Shown here: piece by piece, positions 7,556-10,450 of the stretch
Layout of the letters: every line of letters begins with the position of its first letter
Position numbering within the stretch: position 1 is the first letter of the stretch
Source of the DNA: Alphaproteobacteria bacterium
Lineage (GTDB): Bacteria > Pseudomonadota > Alphaproteobacteria > Rhizobiales > Xanthobacteraceae
Length of the DNA: 10,450 nt
Assembly (NCBI GenBank): GCA_005884465.1
Contig: VAZH01000113.1
Location: 1 to 10,450 of the forward strand
Reading direction: 5' to 3'
Made by a program: the position numbers and the translations under genes
Notes under the pieces: model-generated
The model's input: the letters and a program-made list of their open reading frames with translations, nothing else
What the model was told of the DNA's origin: nothing
Database searches by the model: none

Positions 7556-7852
7556 ATGGCCGATTTCAAAGCCAGTCTGTCGGGCACAGCCCCCGCGCCC
7601 GAGCTCGACGCGCCGCTTGCCGCGCTGTGGTGGGCCGCGAAGGGCAAGTGGGACGAGGCGCACAAGATCGTTCAGGATGAAGAGACCGCTGATGCAGCCT
7701 GGGTCCATGCCTATCTGCACCGTGTCGAAGGCGATCTCGGCAACGCCGGCTATTGGTACAGGCAAGCTCATAAACCGGTTGCGAGCGACCCTCTCGAAAC
7801 CGAATGGGAGCGGATCGTTTTGGTGCTGCTGCAGACTGGTGGACGAGCATGA
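7556..7852 (+). CDS. Small helical protein between gatA and gatB, function unknown
   Basis: A 98-aa tryptophan- and alanine-rich protein. Two stretches look like the halves of a short helical-repeat (TPR/Sel1-like) unit: [20 protein letters not shown] at about 24-43 and [20 protein letters not shown] at about 51-70. It has no signal peptide or membrane segment. The ATG at 7556 is 2 bp after the gatA stop and follows a GAGGTGGTG stretch; a GTG at 7544 would add four residues. Its TGA overlaps the gatB ATG as ATGA at 7849-7852. The tight packing on both sides implies co-translation with the amidotransferase subunits. Whether it binds GatCAB is unknown, and I cannot assign a named family with confidence. 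Confidence 0.78.
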   Translation: MADFKASLSGTAPAPELDAPLAALWWAAKGKWDEAHKIVQDEETADAAWVHAYLHRVEGDLGNAGYWYRQAHKPVASDPLETEWERIVLVLLQTGGRA

Positions 7853-8763
7853 GCGCGACAAGTCCAAAACTGATAAAAGGCGCTACCGGCGACTGGGAAG
7901 TCGTTATCGGCATGGAAATCCACGCCCAGGTCACCTCAAACTCAAAACTGTTCTCCGGCGCCTTGACCGAATTCGGCGGCGACCCCAACAGTCATGTTTC
8001 GCTGGGCGATGCGGCGATGCCGGGCATGCTGCCCGCGATGCCGGGCATGCTGCCCGTGATCAACGAATTTTGCGTCGAGCAGGCGGTTCGCACCGGGCTT
8101 GGGTTGAACGCGCAGATCAATCTGCGCTCGGTGTTCGACCGCAAGAACTATTTCTATCCGGATTCGCCGCAAGGCTACCAGATCAGCCAGTACAAATCGC
8201 CGATCGTGGGCGAGGGCGAAGTTGAGGTCGAGCTTTCCGGCGGCGAAAGCTTCACCGTCGGCATCGAGCGGCTGCATCTGGAGCAGGATGCGGGCAAGTT
8301 GCTGCATGACCGCAGTCCGACCATGTCTTATGTCGACCTCAACCGGTCCGGCGTCGCCTTGATGGAGATCGTTTCCAAGCCGGACCTACGGTCATCCGAG
8401 CAGGCCAAAGCCTACTTGACGAAGCTGCGTTCGATCCTGCGCTACCTCGGCACCTGCGACGGCGACATGGAGAAGGGTTCCTTACGCGCCGACGTCAACG
8501 TCTCCGTGCGCAGGTCGGGAGAGCCGCTCGGCACCCGCTGCGAGATCAAGAACATGAACTCGATCAATTTCATCGGCCAGGCGATCGACCGTGAAGCAAA
8601 GCGCCAGATCGAAATCCTCGAGGAGGGTGGCACGATCGATCAGGAGACGCGCCTTTACGACCCCGGCAAGGACGAGACCCGTTCGATGCGCTCCAAGGAA
8701 GAGGCGCATGACTCTGCTGCCGCTCGAGTTCAGCGAAAGCTACGTCGCCGGTCTGAAGGCTAA
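7849..8763 (+). CDS. gatB: GatB N-terminal fragment (cradle domain) with shifted tail
   Basis: This ORF of 304 aa holds residues 1-288 of GatB plus 16 out-of-frame residues ([16 protein letters not shown]). Recognisable blocks are [12 protein letters not shown] at 17-28, [35 protein letters not shown] with Glu145, [11 protein letters not shown] with Glu173, [32 protein letters not shown] and MRSKEEAHD. These form the cradle domain that activates the glutamyl carboxylate and transfers ammonia. In structures of GatB the GxEVH, HLExDAGK and xEIVSxPD motifs supply metal ligands, and all survive here. Three places differ from what I remember as near-invariant: SLGDAAMPG (usually SLVDAAMPG), INEFC (usually INEEC) and YPDSPQGYQ (usually YPDLPxGYQ). 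The start overlaps the preceding stop as ATGA. Confidence 0.75.
   Translation: MSATSPKLIKGATGDWEVVIGMEIHAQVTSNSKLFSGALTEFGGDPNSHVSLGDAAMPGMLPAMPGMLPVINEFCVEQAVRTGLGLNAQINLRSVFDRKNYFYPDSPQGYQISQYKSPIVGEGEVEVELSGGESFTVGIERLHLEQDAGKLLHDRSPTMSYVDLNRSGVALMEIVSKPDLRSSEQAKAYLTKLRSILRYLGTCDGDMEKGSLRADVNVSVRRSGEPLGTRCEIKNMNSINFIGQAIDREAKRQIEILEEGGTIDQETRLYDPGKDETRSMRSKEEAHDSAAARVQRKLRRRSEG
8014..8055 (+). repeat. Perfect 21-bp tandem duplication inside gatB
   Basis: Two back-to-back 21-bp copies (8014-8034 and 8035-8055), each starting GCGATGCCGGGCATGCTGCC. The duplication is in frame and repeats the heptapeptide AMPGMLP at residues 56-62 and 63-69. The family has a single AMPGMLP followed by VINE. 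Confidence 0.95.
8695..8704 (+). promoter_or_regulatory. Internal ribosome-site-like sequence before the second gatB ORF
   Basis: AAGGAAGAGG, the codons for Lys-Glu-Glu of SKEEAHD, lies just before the ATG at 8708; AAGGA ends 8 nt from it. It could allow ribosomes to start on the C-terminal half. Because these codons are conserved for protein reasons, the match may be coincidental. Confidence 0.35.
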
Positions 8764-9325
8764 CCTGCCGGAATTGCCGGACCAGAAGAAAGCCCGCTTC
8801 ATCGCCGACTTCGGCCTCTCGCCCTATGACGCCGGCGTGCTGGTAGCCGAACGCGAGAGCGCGGATTTTTACGAAACCGTGCTGGCAAAGCTTAAGGACA
8901 AGGTCCGCGACGGCAAGCTCGCCGCCAACTGGGTGATCAACGAATTGTTCGGACGGCTCAACAAGGAAGGCCGGGACATCTCGGCGTCGCCGGTGTCGGC
9001 CGAACAACTCGGGACCATCGTCGATCTGATCGGCGAGGGCACGATCTCCGGCAAGATCGCAAAGGACCTGTTCGAGATCGTCTGGCAGGAGGGCGGCGAC
9101 CCCCGCGCGCTGGTGGAGGCGCGCGGCATGAAGCAGGTCACCGACCTGGGCGCGATCGAGAAAGTGGTCGATGACATCATCGCCGCCAATCCCGACAAGG
9201 TTGAACAGGCGCGCGCCAAACCCCAACTGATCGGCTGGTTCGTCGGCCAGGTGATGAAGTCATCCGGCGGCAAGGCTAATCCGCAAGCCGTCAACGATCT
9301 GCTCAAGGCCAAACTTGGCATCTGA
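8708..9325 (+). CDS. gatB: GatB C-terminal fragment (helical and YqeY-like tail domains)
   Basis: From the ATG at 8708 this ORF gives 205 aa: Met-Thr followed by [62 protein letters not shown] and the C-terminal [20 protein letters not shown]. These are the linker, helical domain and YqeY-like tail that grips the tRNA D-loop side. The half is undamaged and ends where GatB normally ends. It overlaps the N-terminal ORF by 56 nt. The upstream part of this frame, before 8708, is the shifted reading of the N-terminal half and is not expected to be translated. Confidence 0.7.
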   Translation: MTLLPLEFSESYVAGLKANLPELPDQKKARFIADFGLSPYDAGVLVAERESADFYETVLAKLKDKVRDGKLAANWVINELFGRLNKEGRDISASPVSAEQLGTIVDLIGEGTISGKIAKDLFEIVWQEGGDPRALVEARGMKQVTDLGAIEKVVDDIIAANPDKVEQARAKPQLIGWFVGQVMKSSGGKANPQAVNDLLKAKLGI

Positions 9326-9363
9326 CGTCGGCGCGACGTCACGTCGGCGCTCTCGCAAGCGCC
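9323..9363 (+). terminator. Two hairpins at the gat operon end, no U-tract
   Basis: TGACGTC (9323-9329) and GACGTCA (9335-9341) form a perfect 7-bp stem with a GGCGC loop that includes the gatB stop codon. A second stem, GGCGCT (9346-9351) with AGCGCC (9358-9363), follows. The decamer ACGTCGGCGC occurs directly repeated at 9325 and 9341. There is no run of T after either hairpin, so this may be a 3'-end stabiliser or a Rho-assisted stop and not a classical intrinsic terminator. Confidence 0.4.
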
Positions 9364-9413
9364 TCGCTTCAAGCGCGCGCGCGTGCACCAATCGCTCATC
9401 ATAAGCTTACGGT

Positions 9414-9492
9414 GCATCGCGAGACCAAAACCGCAGTTGCGAATCAGCGGCGGCGATTCGCGCAAAAAGCCGGTTTTGGCGAGCGACGATGC
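9414..9492. repeat. Nested three-stem inverted repeat, structured RNA candidate
   Basis: Three perfectly complementary pairs sit inside one another. The outer pair is GCATCG (9414-9419) with CGATGC (9487-9492). The middle pair is CCAAAACCG (9425-9433) with CGGTTTTGG (9471-9479). The inner pair is GCGAATC (9439-9445) with GATTCGC (9455-9461), enclosing a 9-nt loop. Small internal loops separate them. On either strand this would fold into one long hairpin. A competing pairing exists upstream: TGCACC (9384-9389) with GGTGCA (9411-9416), which would exclude the outer stem. I recognise no known RNA family. Confidence 0.5.
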
Positions 9493-9779
9493 GGCGCGAA
9501 GCCGTTGACCATGAAAATTTTTTTATTGCCAAAAACCGCGACTCAGAGTCCGCGCAACGTGCCTTTAGCCGGCCTCGATCAGTCGCGATGACATCGACTG
9601 CGCGCCGATCCTTCAATGAATCAATGACGAAAATGCCTGCGGCACAGGCGCTTCTTGCGATATTGACAGCCGACGGCGTCGGATTTTCAGCTCCATCTCG
9701 CATCGCTGCGCGAATGCATATTGGTGTTGTCGATGAATGCGCGCAGCAAGTCCGCGCTTGGGCACGTCAACACTTCCTT
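9493..9779. other. Gene-free stretch between the structured element and the microprotein leader
   Basis: I see no convincing gene here. The stretch contains an A/T-rich patch (9514-9524), the palindrome GACTCAGAGTC at 9540-9550, a hairpin CAGTCG/CGACTG (9580-9585 with 9595-9600), and a pair GTGTTG/CAACAC (9724-9729 with 9768-9773) just before the terminator-like hairpin. TTGACA at 9663-9668 resembles a -35 box, but no good -10 lies 16-18 bp after it. Confidence 0.4.
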
Positions 9780-9799
9780 AAGCAGGACGCTGCTTTTTT
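9780..9799 (+). terminator. Short intrinsic-terminator-like hairpin in the microprotein leader
   Basis: AAGCAG (9780-9785), loop GACG, CTGCTT (9790-9795), then TTTT to 9799, so the T-run is six bases counting the stem end. It lies 88 nt upstream of the microprotein ATG. It may terminate an upstream small RNA or act as an attenuator. The stem has only six pairs, so its strength is moderate. Confidence 0.45.
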
Positions 9800-9810
9800 C
9801 AATGTGTTGG

Positions 9811-9848
9811 TGTATTCGGGATGCAGTGCATTTCGATTCCCGAGTGCA
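9811..9848 (+). promoter_or_regulatory. 11-bp hairpin in the 5' leader of the Lys-rich microprotein
   Basis: TGTATTCGGGA (9811-9821) pairs with TCCCGAGTGCA (9838-9848) over 11 positions, nine Watson-Crick and two G-U. That pattern forms more readily in RNA than in DNA. The 16-nt loop contains TGCAGTGCA; GTGCA at 9826-9830 could alternatively pair with TGCAC at 9845-9849, giving a competing fold. The stem ends 28 nt before the strong ribosome binding site. Confidence 0.4.
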
Positions 9849-9876
9849 CGCAGCGACTAAGCCATCTCACTACATT

Positions 9877-9883
9877 AGGAGGG
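9877..9883 (+). promoter_or_regulatory. Strong Shine-Dalgarno site of the microprotein
   Basis: AGGAGGG ends 4 nt before the ATG at 9888. It is the best match to the anti-Shine-Dalgarno sequence that I saw ahead of any gene start in the window, and it is the main reason for accepting such a short ORF. Confidence 0.75.
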
Positions 9884-9887
9884 CAAC

Positions 9888-9977
9888 ATGGCCAAGAAAG
9901 CTAAGAAGGCAAAGAAAGCGAAGAGCGCAGTGAAGAAGACTGCGAAGAAGACCCGCCGGGTCAAGAAGAAGAAGTAA
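9888..9977 (+). CDS. Hyper-basic Lys/Ala-rich microprotein (histone H1-tail-like)
   Basis: A 29-aa ORF, MAKKAKKAKKAK... ending RRVKKKK. It contains 15 Lys and 2 Arg, no acidic residue, and a repeating K-K-A unit in the first 12 residues. This composition resembles the C-terminal tails of histone H1 and of the Lys/Ala-rich bacterial H1-like (Hc1/AlgP-type) proteins, so binding to DNA or RNA is the natural guess, but no folded domain exists to confirm it. Support for translation is the perfect AGGAGGG site, the ATG-GCC start, the coherent low-complexity coding pattern and the stop followed by a hairpin. I have an impression of similar short Lys-rich ORFs in Bradyrhizobium-like genomes. It could instead be a remnant or leader peptide. 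It stands alone, about 560 bp after gatB. Confidence 0.7.
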   Translation: MAKKAKKAKKAKSAVKKTAKKTRRVKKKK

Positions 9978-9994
9978 ATCTCGCTTCCAGAAAT

Positions 9995-10016
9995 TGCCGG
10001 CGGCTTGATGCCGGCA
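9995..10016 (+). terminator. Hairpin 17 nt after the microprotein stop
   Basis: TGCCGGC (9995-10001) and GCCGGCA (10010-10016) form a perfect 7-bp GC-rich stem with loop GGCTTGAT. No T-run follows, so it may serve as a 3'-end barrier more than a classical terminator. Confidence 0.4.
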
Positions 10017-10269
10017 CGTCACGAGAGCCTTGAGGACGATTTGCTTTTCGAAGCTGATTAAATCGGACGGCTCTGGTCGACGAAAGAGGGTGTCGGCGAG
10101 ACATCAGGTCAAACGGCTGGATCGACGTTTCGAACGGTTCGAAAACGGTCCGGCAGAAGAAATAGGTTTTCTTCGTTCGGTGCGGATCTCTTAGCTCCGC
10201 AATTTCACCGGCGATCTTTAAGCCCTAGTGAAATCTGGTCCTGACGTGTTCGCCGACGCCCTCGTTCCC
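10017..10269. other. Gene-free stretch with several small inverted repeats
   Basis: I see no coding region. Visible structures are TTTCGAA/TTCGAAA around CGG (10128-10144), GAAGAAA/TTTCTTC (10156-10162 with 10168-10174), and TGCGGA/TCCGCA (10181-10186 with 10196-10201). They could belong to the 3' UTR of the microprotein transcript or to a separate small RNA. Confidence 0.35.
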
Positions 10270-10306
10270 AGTGCCGCCGCTGTTGATGCCCGGCGCTTTT
10301 CTTTTT
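10270..10306 (+). terminator. Candidate intrinsic terminator with T-rich tail
   Basis: AGTGCCG (10270-10276) pairs with CGGCGCT (10291-10297), seven pairs including one G-U, with a 14-nt loop, followed by TTTCTTTTT to 10306. It would end a plus-strand transcript. The nearest plus-strand gene is the microprotein ending at 9977, about 290 nt upstream. Confidence 0.45.
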
Positions 10307-10450
10307 CCCCAAAATCCTTTTTGCGATCTCTCAGGTGCGCGCCGGAAAAAAGCGTTTCCGTCGGAATGGCGTTAGTGGCCTACCGTTTATTGCGCGGATT
10401 ACGTTGCTCCCATTTGGTACAGCATCTAGGCGCCACGTCGCTGGCGCGCG
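10307..10450. other. Terminal stretch without recognisable features
   Basis: No ORF with coding character, no ribosome site and no clear promoter. It may be the upstream region of a gene outside the window. Confidence 0.3.

Larger units (their letters stand above)
7849..9325 (+). pseudogene. gatB: gatB, interrupted by a 23-nt deletion and frameshift
   Basis: GatB is the tRNA-binding kinase/transamidase subunit of GatCAB. The reading frame is correct from ATG 7849 to Asp288 (codon at 8710-8712). In the family the next residues are YRYFPDPD followed by LLPLEF. Here a single T separates the Asp288 codon from the CTG CTG CCG that encodes LLP. The 24 nt for YRYFPDPD have thus become 1 nt, a loss of 23 nt and a change of frame. 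The remainder, from 8714 to the TGA at 9323-9325, is a good GatB C-terminal half. Joined and with the missing octapeptide restored, the protein would be about 499 aa, or 492 without the 7-residue duplication at 56-69, which is normal for the family. I label it a pseudogene for want of evidence that the two pieces work together. The alternatives are a functional split gene or an assembly error. Confidence 0.8.

Noticed and set aside
8698..8730. Programmed ribosomal frameshifting in gatB
   Set aside because: There is no slippery heptamer or clear downstream stimulator, and a frameshift would still leave out the conserved octapeptide.
9489..9860. A 123-codon plus-strand ORF upstream of the Lys-rich microprotein
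   Set aside because: Third-position G+C is near one half, unlike the genes in this window. There is no ribosome site, it spans several inverted repeats and the terminator-like hairpin, and I recognise no family.
9721..9933. A 70-codon ORF that runs into the microprotein in another frame
   Set aside because: It has no ribosome site. The AGGAGGG site and the clean K-K-A pattern belong to the frame starting at 9888.
10287..10376. A 29-codon ORF starting MPGAFLFPQN
   Set aside because: It overlaps the terminator-like hairpin, lacks a ribosome site and has no coding character.

Overview
The window looks like chromosomal DNA from an alphaproteobacterium of the Bradyrhizobium / Rhodopseudomonas group (Nitrobacteraceae). 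Three things point there: high G+C with strongly GC-biased third codon positions; the protein sequences of RuvX, GatC, GatA and the AidB-like dehydrogenase, which read like Bradyrhizobium orthologues; and short palindromic repeats of kinds that I remember as abundant in those genomes. No search was run, so the assignment rests on recall.

Layout. (1) 1-2640: the right end of a palindromic repeat, a secreted VanX/DdpX-type D-Ala-D-Ala dipeptidase (42-803), an AidB-type acyl-CoA dehydrogenase (876-2519), then a full copy of the palindromic repeat (2533-2619). (2) 2645-3928: a CPBP-family membrane protease on + faces RuvX on -, and their ends are only 6 bp apart. (3) 3978-5364: a 76-residue membrane protein starts divergently from ruvX and is followed by a class-I nitronate monooxygenase. 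(4) 5380-9325: a gat operon with a recognisable alphaproteobacterial promoter. The order is gatC, two identical 51-bp palindromic repeats, a 70-residue CxxC protein that overlaps gatA by 4 nt, gatA, a 98-residue helical protein that overlaps gatB by 4 nt, and gatB. (5) 9326-10450: about 1.1 kb with no conventional gene. It holds many inverted repeats and one 29-residue hyper-basic (17 of 29 Lys/Arg) microprotein at 9888-9977 with a near-perfect ribosome binding site.

The gat genes encode the GatCAB amidotransferase, which converts Glu-tRNA(Gln), and in many bacteria Asp-tRNA(Asn), to the correctly charged tRNAs. The main anomaly is gatB. It carries an in-frame 21-bp tandem duplication near its 5' end. 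In the middle it has lost 23 nt relative to the family, which deletes the conserved YRYFPDPD segment and shifts the frame. Two overlapping ORFs (304 and 205 aa) remain in place of one protein of about 492 aa. Since GatB is normally essential in such bacteria, this is a decaying paralogue, a split gene restarted at an internal ATG, or an assembly or sequencing artefact.

The second item of interest is the structured region after gatB. It contains a nested three-stem inverted repeat (9414-9492), a small intrinsic-terminator-like hairpin (9780-9799), an 11-bp hairpin just upstream of the Lys-rich microprotein, and a further intrinsic-terminator candidate (10270-10306). I found no tRNA, rRNA, CRISPR array, prophage or insertion sequence.
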